From: Alphaproteobacteria bacterium
GTDB taxonomy: Bacteria; Pseudomonadota; Alphaproteobacteria; Rhizobiales; Xanthobacteraceae
Length of the DNA: 64,000 bases
Direction of reading: 5' to 3'
Assembly (NCBI GenBank): GCA_016869215.1
Contig: VGEP01000019.1
Span: 20,672-84,671, forward strand
The stretch's first letter is position 1; each line of letters starts with the position of its first letter. The notes under the pieces were generated by a model. It saw only the letters and a program-made list of their open reading frames with translations, searched no databases and was not told the DNA's origin. Below, piece after piece: positions 37,823 to 47,096 of the stretch. Made by a program: the position numbers and the translations under genes.

Positions 37823-40153
37823 CTACTTCCCCAACCCCACCTTCGCCTTCAACTCCTCCCACGCCCCTTCGAACGGATGGAAGGTGAATCGCACCGTGTG
37901 CTTGCCCGCCGGCACGACCACCGCGCGGAACAGCACGTTGGCCTTCAGGATGTCCACCGGGTCGCCGTCGACGCTCGCGCGCCACCACGGATGCCAGACG
38001 TCGTTCAGCAGCAGCAACATCGGCGCGGCGTTCTCAGTCTCCACCACCACCTCGGTGTTGCGGTAGCTCACGATCCGCGCCGTGCCCGAGCCTTGCGTCG
38101 GGCCGAAGCCTCTCGGCTCGCGCTCCAGCAGCACGGTCTTTTTTGGATCGAATCCCGGCGGGAAGCCCGCCGCAAGCAGGCCCTGGAAATCCGCCTTGCG
38201 CCAGTCGCCGACCAGCATCACGCGCGGCAGCGCGTCGGGATTCTCGTAGACATAGGCCTGTTTTGTGCGCGCGATCTGCTTCAGGTCGCCGGGCTTGAGG
38301 GCGGTGTCGATCTGCCCGATCGGCACGCTGATCGCGATGAAGCGCACGCCGAACAGGTTCTCCATCGTCGACTTGAACGACGGCAGGAGCGGCGAAAACA
38401 CGCGCTGGTCGGGACCCGCAACCGTGTCGGGTGCGGCGGTGGCGCGGGTGAAGTCGGCCAGCCGCAGCGGGTTGTGGCCGAGCAGATGGTCGAGGTCGTG
38501 GATCAGCCCGATGTTCGGCCAGTGATAGCCGACGCCGACCAGTTCGACGCGGTCGCGGCGGTCGGGCGCGGCTGTTTCCTTCAGCCTGGCCTTGAGCAGT
38601 TTGATCGTCTCATCGGACGTGTCGGCCTTCAGCGCCTCGAACTGTGCGGGCGGCAGGCCGGTCGATTCGTCCGGCGCATTGTTCCAGGCGAGGTCGGCGG
38701 TGCAGAACACCGCCAGCAGCATCGCCGCCGAAAACGCGTCCCGGCTTGCAACCGCCTGCGCGAGCCGCAGCGCGCCGATGGCGAGCGCGACGAACGCCAC
38801 GCCCCACACGATCGGCAGGAACGCCTCGTGCAGCATGTTGACTTTGAGCGCGAGCCAGAACGCCAACGCAGCAAGCGCGCCCCAGAACGCGACCTCGATC
38901 AGACGCTGCCAGCGCGCCGGCGGCCGCTGCACGTCGGTCAGGATGCGGTGGATCAGGTAGCCGCCGATTAGCGCCAGCAGCGCGCAGAAGATGAAGCTCG
39001 CGTCGGCCGGCCGCCGGTACAGCGACACGCCCGGCATGACCTCGTACATGGCGCGGAACGCCGGCGTGTACTTGCCGAGCGAATAGAGGATCGCAAGCAC
39101 GGCCGCGACGGTGAAGAAGCGGATTTCGCGCGACCAGATCAGCCCGCGCGTCAGTCCGATGCCGACAATGGCCGCGATCGCGAGCGCGCCCACGTACACC
39201 TGCCCCGCGTTCTGCGCCGCGAACAGGTCGGTGTGGCCGAACACGTCGTGCCACTGGAACGCCGGCGGCGCCCAGAAGTCGCGCTTGAAATCGCCCGCTC
39301 CGTAAACGCCCGCAAAGCCGAGCATCAGCAGATGCGAGGGATGCAGCGAGCCGCGGCCCGCCATGGCGTAGCCGATCTCGGGCCGGTTGGAGATTCCGGC
39401 AAGCAGCGCGGTCAGCACCACCGGCACGGCGATGATCGCAAGGCCGACGACGGCGCCGGCTGCGAGCGGCTTGATGCTGGCCTTCATGCATAAGCCTATG
39501 CCTGCGCCGGAGAACCAGTGCCACGCGACGAAACCCGCGAGCACATAGACCGCGAGCAGCGCCACCTGGTCGCGGCCGAGCACAATGAAGGCCGCAAACA
39601 GTCCCGCCGCCGCGCCCGCGAGCAAAGACGAGCGGTCGAGCGCGCGGGTCAGGAACAACAGCGCCCAGGGCAGAAACACCAGGCTCTCGACCTGCCCGAT
39701 GTGCTGGATGCGCGAGGCGGCCGAGCCGCTGAACGAAAACGCGATGGCCGCAACCAGCGCGCCGCCCATGTGCCAGCCGCGGTCGCGGCAGAAGAGGAGC
39801 ACACCCACGCCGCCGAAGAACAACAGCGCGAACACCACGCGGTCGGTCAGCTCCGGTCCGATCTTGGGCGTGAGCCAGGCGGCCGCGACATGGAACAGCG
39901 AGAAGATCTGCGACTGCGGATCGGCGATCTGCGGCCAGCCGGCATAGACGTTCGGGGTCCAGAACGGCCACTGGCCTTCGGCGATCGAGCGGGCGAGAAA
40001 CGCAAGCTGCGGATAGAACGACGACTTGGCGTCGTAGGGGATCGCGACCGTGCCGGACAGCCACGGCCAGGACAGCGCCGCGAAGGCCGCGGCGTAGATC
40101 GCCACGGCGACGGTGAACGAAAACCGCTCCTCCGGCCGGCTGAGATATTGCAT
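37823..40153 (-). CDS. YfhO-family polytopic membrane protein
   Basis: Multi-TM, YDAKSSFYPQLAFLARSIAEGQWPFWTPNVYAGWPQIADPQ; C-terminal LLLNDVWHPWWRASVDG. Confidence 0.85.
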   Translation of the reverse strand: MQYLSRPEERFSFTVAVAIYAAAFAALSWPWLSGTVAIPYDAKSSFYPQLAFLARSIAEGQWPFWTPNVYAGWPQIADPQSQIFSLFHVAAAWLTPKIGPELTDRVVFALLFFGGVGVLLFCRDRGWHMGGALVAAIAFSFSGSAASRIQHIGQVESLVFLPWALLFLTRALDRSSLLAGAAAGLFAAFIVLGRDQVALLAVYVLAGFVAWHWFSGAGIGLCMKASIKPLAAGAVVGLAIIAVPVVLTALLAGISNRPEIGYAMAGRGSLHPSHLLMLGFAGVYGAGDFKRDFWAPPAFQWHDVFGHTDLFAAQNAGQVYVGALAIAAIVGIGLTRGLIWSREIRFFTVAAVLAILYSLGKYTPAFRAMYEVMPGVSLYRRPADASFIFCALLALIGGYLIHRILTDVQRPPARWQRLIEVAFWGALAALAFWLALKVNMLHEAFLPIVWGVAFVALAIGALRLAQAVASRDAFSAAMLLAVFCTADLAWNNAPDESTGLPPAQFEALKADTSDETIKLLKARLKETAAPDRRDRVELVGVGYHWPNIGLIHDLDHLLGHNPLRLADFTRATAAPDTVAGPDQRVFSPLLPSFKSTMENLFGVRFIAISVPIGQIDTALKPGDLKQIARTKQAYVYENPDALPRVMLVGDWRKADFQGLLAAGFPPGFDPKKTVLLEREPRGFGPTQGSGTARIVSYRNTEVVVETENAAPMLLLLNDVWHPWWRASVDGDPVDILKANVLFRAVVVPAGKHTVRFTFHPFEGAWEELKAKVGLGK

Positions 40154-40191
40154 CCGAATCCGCGTCCCGTTCCCTCCCCTCTATAACGAAA

Positions 40192-40213
40192 ACGGGCGGC
40201 CTGCGCCGCCCGT
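40192..40213 (-). terminator. Rho-independent terminator downstream of lipoprotein gene
   Basis: ACGGGCGGC-CTGC-GCCGCCCGT followed by T-rich sequence on the minus strand. Confidence 0.6.
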
Positions 40214-40235
40214 CTTCTTTACCGGCGCGCCGGGC

Positions 40236-40724
40236 TTAGCCGACCGGCGTCCAGGTTCCGTCCGGATTGCGGCAGGCGGCGCCGCGCGCGGTCTGCGGGC
40301 GGCCGTCGATGTAAATGGTGTGCGTGTACTGGCGGCATTTGGCGCCGCGGCTATCGTAGGCCGGACCGGGTACGATGGAGCCGTAGCGGCCGGAGTCCGG
40401 ATTGCGCCAGGCGACCGGACGGCCGGACGGCCCGCGTTCGAGCGCATCCATCTGCGCCTCATAGGCGCGCTTCTTGTCCTCGTCGTCCATGGCAGCGCCG
40501 ATGCGGTTGCCGATCAGGCCGCCGATCGCAGCGCCTGCAAGGCCCGCCGCGACCCGCTCGCCCGGACCGCCGCCGAACTGCGATCCGATCACCGCGCCGC
40601 CGATCGCGCCGAGCAATGTGCCGGTGTTCTCCCGCGGCCCGGTTCCGGTTTCCGGGTTGCCCGCGCAGGCGGCGAGCGCCGCACACGCGAGCGCAACCGC
40701 CACGATCCTGAAAGTCATTGCCAT
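40236..40724 (-). CDS. Glycine-zipper outer-membrane lipoprotein (17-kDa antigen-like)
   Basis: Lipobox LAACAG; GAIGGAVIGSQFGGGPGERVAAGLAGAAIGGLIGNRIGAAMDD. Confidence 0.85.
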   Translation of the reverse strand: MAMTFRIVAVALACAALAACAGNPETGTGPRENTGTLLGAIGGAVIGSQFGGGPGERVAAGLAGAAIGGLIGNRIGAAMDDEDKKRAYEAQMDALERGPSGRPVAWRNPDSGRYGSIVPGPAYDSRGAKCRQYTHTIYIDGRPQTARGAACRNPDGTWTPVG

Positions 40725-40870
40725 CCCCTCGCCTATGACGGCGCAATGCACGCGCCACAACACCGCCGGCCCCCGCCGGCGCGAGAGCTAGAGGCCCGGA
40801 TTGGGGCGAAACTCTGTTCGCCCGAAGGTTGCGGCCGACCCCGGCCCACCGCGCGGCAAGCCCTTGCCCA

Positions 40871-41034
40871 CCAGTGTCGCGGTTCGGAAGTTCGCTCGAG
40901 TTCTCAGCTTGTTCTGGAGCGAACTTCCGAACCAAAGCGACACTGCAACTGTATGATTCCAGTGTCCCTTTCGACCCGAAGTTCGCAAGAGCGCCTGCTG
41001 AGCAATCGTGCGAACTTCGGGTCCGGGACACTGG
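40871..41034. repeat. Paired bulged-hairpin element P2
   Basis: Hairpin 1 40871-40945 (CCAGTGTCGCGGTTCGGAAGTTCGCTC...GAGCGAACTTCCGAACC-AAA-GCGACACTG), 13-nt linker, hairpin 2 40959-41034 (CCAGTGTCCC-TTT-CGACCCGAAGTTCGCA...TGCGAACTTCGGGTCCGGGACACTGG). Confidence 0.9.
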
Positions 41035-41100
41035 TGGCCAATCTCCCGTGGCCTCGTTAGCCTTGCAGGCCAGGAAGCAAGGTCATTCCGGGAGGCCGCC

Positions 41101-42318
41101 GTGCAGCACTCGACCCGCCGCATCCTCACCACCCACGCCGGCTCGCTGCCGCGCCCGAAAGACCTGCTCGACATGCTGGCCGCGAAGGAAGCCGGCCAGC
41201 CGGTCGACGAGGCCGAGCGCGAGAAGAAGCTGCCGCTCGCGGTCAAGGACGTGGTGCAAAAGCAGATCGAGCTCGGCATCGACGTGGTCGACGACGGCGA
41301 ATATTCCAAGCCGAGCTTCGTCACCTACGTCAACGAGCGGCTCGGCGGTTTCGAGATCGACACGGCCGCGCCGCGGCGCGGTCCCTGGGTCGGCTCGCGC
41401 GAGGAGATCGCGTTTCCGGAATTCTACTCGGCGCTGCACGTCGGCTCGCGCTCCAACCGCATGGTCTGCACCTCGCCCGTCACCTACAAGGGCCAGGCGC
41501 AGCTGCAGCGCGATCTCAAGAACCTCAAGGCCGCGCTCGGCGGGTCCAAGGTCGAGGCCTTCGTGCCGGCGATCTCGCCGTCGAACGTCGAGGAGTGGCA
41601 GCGCAACGCCTATTACAAGACCGACGAGGACTATCTCTACGCCATCGGCGAGGCGATGCGCGAGGAATACAAGGCCATCGCCGACGCGGGCTTCCTGCTG
41701 CAGATCGACGACCCGCGGCTCGTGTCCTATTACCTGGTGCGCCCGGGCGCGAGCATCGCCGAATGCCGCAAGTGGGCGAACGTCCGCGTCGAGGCGCTGA
41801 ACCACGCGCTGCGCGGCATCCCGCGCGACCGCATCCGCCACCACACCTGCTACGGCATCAACATGGGGCCGCGGGTGCACGACATGGAGGTCAAGCACCT
41901 GCTCGACATTATTCTGAAGATCAACGCCGGCGCCTATTCGTTCGAGGCCGCGAACCCGCGCCACGAGCACGAATGGAAAATCTGGGGCAGCGCCAAGCTG
42001 CCGAAGGATTCGGTGCTGATCCCGGGCGTCATCAGCCATTCGACCGTGCTGGTCGAGCACCCGGAACTGATCGCCGAGCGCATCGCGCGGTTTGCCTCGC
42101 TGGTGGGGAAGGAGCGCGTGATCGCGGGCTCGGACTGCGGCTTTGCGACGTTCGCAGGGTCGAAGGAAGTTCACCCGTCGATCGTGTGGGCGAAGCTTCA
42201 GGCGCTGACGGACGGCGCGAAGCTCGCGAGCCGGGAGTTGTGGAGGAAGGGCGGGGGGAAGAAGGCGGGAGCAAAGCGCGCGGCAGCCGGCCGCAGGAAG
42301 GTTCGCGCCAAGAAGTAG
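41101..42318 (+). CDS. Cobalamin-independent methionine synthase-like (MetE C-terminal family) protein
   Basis: GTG start; RRILTTHAGSLPRPKDL, LLQIDDPRLVSYY, RIRHHTCYGINMGPRVHDMEV, RVIAGSDCGFATFAG. Confidence 0.88.
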   Translation: MQHSTRRILTTHAGSLPRPKDLLDMLAAKEAGQPVDEAEREKKLPLAVKDVVQKQIELGIDVVDDGEYSKPSFVTYVNERLGGFEIDTAAPRRGPWVGSREEIAFPEFYSALHVGSRSNRMVCTSPVTYKGQAQLQRDLKNLKAALGGSKVEAFVPAISPSNVEEWQRNAYYKTDEDYLYAIGEAMREEYKAIADAGFLLQIDDPRLVSYYLVRPGASIAECRKWANVRVEALNHALRGIPRDRIRHHTCYGINMGPRVHDMEVKHLLDIILKINAGAYSFEAANPRHEHEWKIWGSAKLPKDSVLIPGVISHSTVLVEHPELIAERIARFASLVGKERVIAGSDCGFATFAGSKEVHPSIVWAKLQALTDGAKLASRELWRKGGGKKAGAKRAAAGRRKVRAKK

Positions 42319-42339
42319 AGCCGCCGGAGCGGCGACATA

Positions 42340-42699
42340 TCAAGCCGCGTGCAGTGTGAAATCGACCCGCACGGCATCGAACGGAAACACGATCCGCCTG
42401 CCGTCCGCCCTGTCCAGAAGCCCGGCATCCAGCAGCGCGTGAACGTCGCCGTGGACCGCCTTCACGTCGCGGCCGACGCGCCGTGCGGTTTCGCGGATCG
42501 TCAGCGGCCCCTGCCCGGCCATGGCCTTGAGCAGTTCCCAGCGCTTGGCGGTGAGCACCTTCCACAGCAGTTCCGGCGTGGCGAAGCTGATCCGCGCGCC
42601 CTGCCTGCGGCCCTTCAACGCTTCGAGCGCCCGGCGCTTCACGTCGGCGGACGAGGCAACTTCCAGGATCACGGTGCTCATTTCGCTGTCCGCCTCCAA
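42340..42699 (-). CDS. HTH antitoxin-like regulator (HVO_A0114-type)
   Basis: ELLWKVLTAKRWELLKAMAGQGPLTIRETARRVGRDVKAVHGDVHALLDAGLLDR winged helix; overlaps upstream ORF. Confidence 0.75.
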   Translation of the reverse strand: MEADSEMSTVILEVASSADVKRRALEALKGRRQGARISFATPELLWKVLTAKRWELLKAMAGQGPLTIRETARRVGRDVKAVHGDVHALLDAGLLDRADGRRIVFPFDAVRVDFTLHAA

Positions 42700-42977
42700 C
42701 TCTCAACGTCCGACCAGAAATCGGAAATCAACGTCTCGAAGCTGGCGAACGCATAAGGACGTTCCACGTCCCCGACGTGACGATGGTCGCCCTTCCCCGC
42801 TTCGTTGTCGTAACGCAGAACGCACCGGCCGGCAGCCACAAGCGCCAGCCTGTACTTGAACGAATGCGCCGATCCTCGGACCGCGCGCGGCACGCGCCAA
42901 ATCACGATCTCGACGAAAAGGTCCTCGGCAAGGACGTGACGTTCCCGGAGCAACACCTCACTCGGCATGTTGGACAC
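42678..42977 (-). CDS. TumE-family (DUF6516-like) putative toxin
   Basis: FVEIVIWRVPRAVRGSAHSFKYRLALVAAGRCVLRYDNEAGKGDHRHVGDVERPYAF; small ORF paired with HTH gene. Confidence 0.75.
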   Translation of the reverse strand: MSNMPSEVLLRERHVLAEDLFVEIVIWRVPRAVRGSAHSFKYRLALVAAGRCVLRYDNEAGKGDHRHVGDVERPYAFASFETLISDFWSDVESWRRTAK

Positions 42978-43013
42978 TACTCCAACATCAGGATGTTGTC
43001 AATCTCTCCAACA
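42968..43013 (-). promoter_or_regulatory. Putative tandem operator upstream of TumE-like TA operon
   Basis: TGTTGGA-N6-TCCAACA (42968-42987) and TGTTGtc-N6-TCCAACA (42994-43013), 26 bp apart, overlapping the start codon. Confidence 0.6.
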
Positions 43014-43035
43014 AACAAACAAAAAGTCCCGCCTC

Positions 43036-44406
43036 TTACCCCGCCGGCAGCACCAGCTCCGCCCTCAACCCCCCGATCGGCGCGGTGCCCAAGTTCAGCG
43101 TCCCGCCGTAGAGCTGCGTCAGCTCCAGCACGATCGAAAGCCCGAGCCCCGAGCCCGGCTTGCTCTCGTCGAGCCGCCGCCCGCGCCGCGCCACCTGCTC
43201 GCGATCGGCCGGAGACAGCCCCGGCCCGTCGTCGTCGACCACGATCCGCACGCGCTCGCGGCCGGGCTCCGCCTGCTCCGCCATGACCTCGATCGACACC
43301 CGGCCCGCCGACCACTTGCAGGCGTTGTCCACGAGATTGCCGACCATCTCCTCCAGGTCCTGCCGCTCGCCGCGAAACCGCGTCTCGGCCTGAATGTCGA
43401 CGTCGATCGCGAGGTCCTTGCCGTGATGGGTCTTCTCCATCGTGCGCGCCAGCGCCCGCACCACCGGCGTCACCTCGGTCAGCGTGCCGACCACCGCGAC
43501 GCGGGCCGCGATCCGCGCCCGCTCCAGATGCCGCATCACCTGGTCGCGCATGATTCCGGTCTGCTCGGTCACTTTCGCGGCGAGCGCTTCGTCCGGCCGC
43601 GCCGACGCCTCGTTCATCATTACCGACAGCGGGGTCTTCAGCGCATGCGCGAGATTGCCGACGTGGGTGCGCGCGCGCTCCACGATCTCGCGGTTGGCGT
43701 CGATCAGCGCATTGGTTTCGCGCGCGAGCGGCGCGATCTCGACCGGGAACCGGCCTTCGAGCTTCTCGGCGCGGCCGGAGCGGATCGCGGCCAGTCCTCG
43801 CGATATGCGGTTGAGCGGCGCCAGGCCGAAGCGCACCTGGAACACGGTAATGAGCAGCAGCACCACCGCCAGCACGGCGAAGGTCGTGGCCAGCGCGCGG
43901 TTGAACTCGGCGATCTCGTTCTCGATCTCGGCGGTGTCGCCACCGACCGCCACGAGATAGAGCCCCTCGTCGCCGAGGTCGATGTTGCGTTCGAGCATGC
44001 GCAGCCGCTGGTCTTCCGGACCCTGAACATAGCTCTTGCGGCTGCCGTCGATGTCGCTCGGCGCGTCCTGGTCGGAGAGGTTCGGCAGCGCGCGGTCCCA
44101 CAGCGAGCGCGAGGACGTCGTCTCCGGCTTGCCGCGGTCGGTCCGCGTGACCTGCCAGTACCAGCCCGACAGCGGCAGCTCGAACAGCGGCTCGCCCAGC
44201 ATCTGGCCGGTGTTCTCGATCGGGACGTCGGGCGCGGCGATGTCGGCGATCAGCGTCTTGACGTACACGTCGAGCCGGCGGTCGAAGGCGCGCTCGACCG
44301 CCCCGCGATAGACGCCCGATAGCACGACGCCGGTGACCGCGAGAATGATGACGGTCCACACCGTCGCCGAGAGGAACAGCCGCAGCGCGAGCGAATTGGC
44401 GCGCAT
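43036..44406 (-). CDS. Sensor histidine kinase
   Basis: HVGNLAHALKTPLSVMMNEA, LVDNACKWSAG, GSGLGLSIVLELTQLYGG. Confidence 0.92.
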   Translation of the reverse strand: MRANSLALRLFLSATVWTVIILAVTGVVLSGVYRGAVERAFDRRLDVYVKTLIADIAAPDVPIENTGQMLGEPLFELPLSGWYWQVTRTDRGKPETTSSRSLWDRALPNLSDQDAPSDIDGSRKSYVQGPEDQRLRMLERNIDLGDEGLYLVAVGGDTAEIENEIAEFNRALATTFAVLAVVLLLITVFQVRFGLAPLNRISRGLAAIRSGRAEKLEGRFPVEIAPLARETNALIDANREIVERARTHVGNLAHALKTPLSVMMNEASARPDEALAAKVTEQTGIMRDQVMRHLERARIAARVAVVGTLTEVTPVVRALARTMEKTHHGKDLAIDVDIQAETRFRGERQDLEEMVGNLVDNACKWSAGRVSIEVMAEQAEPGRERVRIVVDDDGPGLSPADREQVARRGRRLDESKPGSGLGLSIVLELTQLYGGTLNLGTAPIGGLRAELVLPAG

Positions 44407-44423
44407 GTCTCTTCTAGGGCGCC

Positions 44424-45092
44424 CTAACGCACATCGGGCGGCGTCAGCAGATAGCCGAGCCCGCGCACGGTCTGGATGATCTCGACGCCGAGCTTCCTGC
44501 GGATGCGGCCGACGAACACCTCGATGGTGTTGCTGTCGCGGTCGAAATCCTGGTCGTAGAGGTGCTCGACGAGTTCGGTGCGGGAGACCACGCGGCCGGA
44601 ATGGTGCATCAGGTAGGACAGCAGCCGGTACTCGTGGCTGGTCAGCTTCACCGGGTTGCCGTCGATGGAGACGCGGCCGGTGCGGGTGTCGAGCCGGACC
44701 GGCCCGCAGTTCAGTTCGCTCTTGGCGTGGCCGGCGGAGCGGCGCAGCAGCGCGCGAATGCGCGCCAGCACCTCTTCGAGATGGAAGGGCTTGGCCACAT
44801 AGTCGTCGGCGCCGGCGTCGAAGCCCTGGACCTTGTCGCTCCAGCGGTCGCGCGCGGTCAGCATCAGCACCGGCATGGAGCGGCCGGCCCGGCGCCAGGA
44901 TTCCAGCACCGAGATTCCGTCCATCTTCGGCAGGCCGATGTCGAGGATCACCGCGTCGTAAGGCTCGGTCTCGCCGAGGTAGTGGCCCTCCTCGCCGTCG
45001 AAGGCGCGGTCCACCACATAGCCCGCGTCGGTCAGCGCGGTCGCGAGTTGCCGGTTGAGGTCGGGATCGTCCTCGATGACGAGGAGACGCAA
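44424..45092 (-). CDS. OmpR-family response regulator
   Basis: MRLLVIEDDPDLNRQLATAL, VILDIGLPKMDG, C-terminal winged helix. Confidence 0.93.
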   Translation of the reverse strand: MRLLVIEDDPDLNRQLATALTDAGYVVDRAFDGEEGHYLGETEPYDAVILDIGLPKMDGISVLESWRRAGRSMPVLMLTARDRWSDKVQGFDAGADDYVAKPFHLEEVLARIRALLRRSAGHAKSELNCGPVRLDTRTGRVSIDGNPVKLTSHEYRLLSYLMHHSGRVVSRTELVEHLYDQDFDRDSNTIEVFVGRIRRKLGVEIIQTVRGLGYLLTPPDVR

Positions 45093-45108
45093 GGGGAATT
45101 CCCTCCGG

Positions 45109-45444
45109 TCAGCGGGCTTCGACGACCTTGCCGCTGCGCGCGTCGACGGTCGCCCGGGTCACTTTGCCATCGCGCGCCAGCACTGTCAGCATGTATACGA
45201 GGCCGTTGTCCCCGCGGCACAGCCTTGCCCGCACTACTTCGTTTGCGCCCCGCCCGCGCGCCTTGCGCTCACGCGCCGACACCCCGCGCGCCGCCTTGAT
45301 CGCGGCCGCCATCGTGATCGCCTGCCCGCTGGAAATCGCCGCCCGCTGCTCGGCCTTGGTGAGGCAGCGCTGCTCGGCCGCGCCTGCGGGAGCTGCCGCG
45401 ACAATCGCCATCAGACCTGCTGCAAAGGCAAGTTTCCGCGCCAT
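45109..45444 (-). CDS. Secreted PepSY-like small protein
   Basis: Signal peptide; LTVLARDGKVTRATVDARSGKVVEAR. Confidence 0.75.
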   Translation of the reverse strand: MARKLAFAAGLMAIVAAAPAGAAEQRCLTKAEQRAAISSGQAITMAAAIKAARGVSARERKARGRGANEVVRARLCRGDNGLVYMLTVLARDGKVTRATVDARSGKVVEAR

Positions 45445-45610
45445 GACAAGGTCTTAGACGCCTCCCGGTGAATGCCGCATGAACGGCCGATCACGCTTGA
45501 TTGACCGCCTTTCGGCGTCGTTTCCGCGCCGTTTAGCCATGCCCGGCCTGGACACCGCCATTCCTGACCGTCCGCAGCAGCACGCCATGTGGGCACGGCC
45601 GGGCGGCGCT

Positions 45611-45973
45611 TCAACGCCTGATCCGCGCCGCAACCTCATACAAGAAATAAAACCCGATGCAGGCCATCTCGACCTGGAACAGCTCCGCCGACAGCCCGTC
45701 GGTTGTGCCCCATCCCAGCACCTTGTCCCACAGCACGAGCTTGGCGTTGTAGATCACGAACGGCAGCGCGAAGCCAGCCCGCATCAGGCCGTTCAGCCGC
45801 GAGCCGCTTTCCGCCACCATGACGGCGCGCCGCGCCTCCAGCGTTTTCACCCGCTCCTCGGCGCGGATGCGCTCATGGTCGGTGGCGGCGCGGGCCTGCT
45901 CCACCTTCACATCGGCGATTTTCTCAGCGATGCGCGACAGCGGATTGATGAGGCCGAGCAGAGCGCCGAGCAT
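45611..45973 (-). CDS. Holin-like / phage-associated small membrane protein
   Basis: 120 aa, charged helical N-terminus and two hydrophobic segments; next to GH108 lysozyme. Confidence 0.6.
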   Translation of the reverse strand: MLGALLGLINPLSRIAEKIADVKVEQARAATDHERIRAEERVKTLEARRAVMVAESGSRLNGLMRAGFALPFVIYNAKLVLWDKVLGWGTTDGLSAELFQVEMACIGFYFLYEVAARIRR

Positions 45974-46153
45974 CTACCTGTCCCCCGCGCAGGCGTGCAG
46001 CAGCAGCGCCAGCCCCGCGGCCGCCAGCGCATAGGACGGCCAGTGCTGCACCGGATGCAGCGACGGCGCCGCCGTCATGCCGCGCGCGAATTCCTGCGCG
46101 AAGGCCAGCAGCCCGGCGAGAACGATCAGCAGAATGCCGAAGAATATCTGCAT
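45974..46153 (-). CDS. Small membrane protein, 59 aa (below ORF-track cutoff)
   Basis: MQIFFGILLIVLAGLLAFAQEFARGMTAAPSLHPVQHWPSYALAAAGLALLLHACAGDR, abuts next start. Confidence 0.6.
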   Translation of the reverse strand: MQIFFGILLIVLAGLLAFAQEFARGMTAAPSLHPVQHWPSYALAAAGLALLLHACAGDR

Positions 46154-46154
46154 C

Positions 46155-46376
46155 TCACTTGCTCCCCACCGGGCCGCGGGTGTCCAGCCGCAGCACGATG
46201 TTGACCGCGTTCATCGCCAGCACCCACCAGAACAGCAGTTTGGGATTGTCGATCACGCTCGCCCAGTTGAGGCCGAGCGCGAAGCCGATCAGTTCGGTGC
46301 CCGCCGCCATGAGCAGCGACAGCAGATTCAGGAACACGGCGCGCGACCAGTTCCATGCGTTTTTGAGCCAGGTCAT
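46155..46376 (-). CDS. Small membrane protein in lysis module
   Basis: MTWLKNAWNWSRAVFLNLLSLLMAAGTELIGFALGLNWASVIDNPKLLFWWVLAMNAVNIVLR. Confidence 0.6.
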   Translation of the reverse strand: MTWLKNAWNWSRAVFLNLLSLLMAAGTELIGFALGLNWASVIDNPKLLFWWVLAMNAVNIVLRLDTRGPVGSK

Positions 46377-46377
46377 G

Positions 46378-47022
46378 TCAGCCTCGTTTGGTGAACAGCG
46401 CGGCAAAGGCCGCAACGATGGATTGCAGCGCGGAGGGCTTCGGCGCTTCGCCCCGGTCCTGCGCTTTTCCGGGCGCGGGCTGCGGCACGCCGCTCTGCTC
46501 CTCGGCCGCGCTTTTGCGCCGCGCCATGGTCAGGCCCGCGGCGCGGACCTCGGCGACGCGCCGCGACCAGCCCTTGCCGAACGTGTCCCAGGTGGACAGC
46601 CGTTTCAGGAACGCCATGCGTTCGTCGCAGATCGCCTGCACCGTCAGCGCCGGGTCGCGGCGGCGCACCGCTTCGAGCACGGCCGGCGTCACTACATGGC
46701 TGTCGTCCGGCAGCCCGGTCACGCGCCGCAGCACCTTGCCGCTTCGCCCGACTCCGGAGTTCACGCCGTAGTCGAACGCGGCGTAATCGACGCCCGCCGG
46801 CAGTTCGTCGCAGCGCAGCGCGTCCCAATACTTGGCCTTGTAGATGCGCTTCACCACCTCCATCGGGATGTCGCGCATCGGGCCGGCGTAGCCGTTCTGC
46901 CGCGCCACCGCGACGGTGATGCCGTAGTTGGTCTCGCCGCCCGGATCGCGCGGGTGGTTGACGTAGCCGCCCTCGTGGCCGAGCACCCGGCGCAGGGCTT
47001 CGTCGTAGTTGGAACGGGCCAT
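46378..47022 (-). CDS. GH108 family lysozyme/endolysin
   Basis: LRRVLGHEGGYVNHPRDPGGETNYGIT motif and peptidoglycan-binding-like region. Confidence 0.92.
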   Translation of the reverse strand: MARSNYDEALRRVLGHEGGYVNHPRDPGGETNYGITVAVARQNGYAGPMRDIPMEVVKRIYKAKYWDALRCDELPAGVDYAAFDYGVNSGVGRSGKVLRRVTGLPDDSHVVTPAVLEAVRRRDPALTVQAICDERMAFLKRLSTWDTFGKGWSRRVAEVRAAGLTMARRKSAAEEQSGVPQPAPGKAQDRGEAPKPSALQSIVAAFAALFTKRG

Positions 47023-47051
47023 CGCAAATTGCCTCCTTCCGCAAACGAAAA

Positions 47052-47071
47052 GGGCCGCGTCGCCGCGGCCC
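47052..47071 (-). terminator. Rho-independent terminator
   Basis: GGGCCGCG-TCGC-CGCGGCCC followed by TTTT on the minus strand, downstream of the DUF2793 gene. Confidence 0.6.
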
Positions 47072-47096
47072 GTCACTTCGGGATCGAAACCGTCGA

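Noticed and set aside
33257-41034. CRISPR array or integron attC interpretation of the hairpin elements
   Set aside because: No regular repeat-spacer periodicity, no cas or integrase genes, and no attC R/L box signatures.
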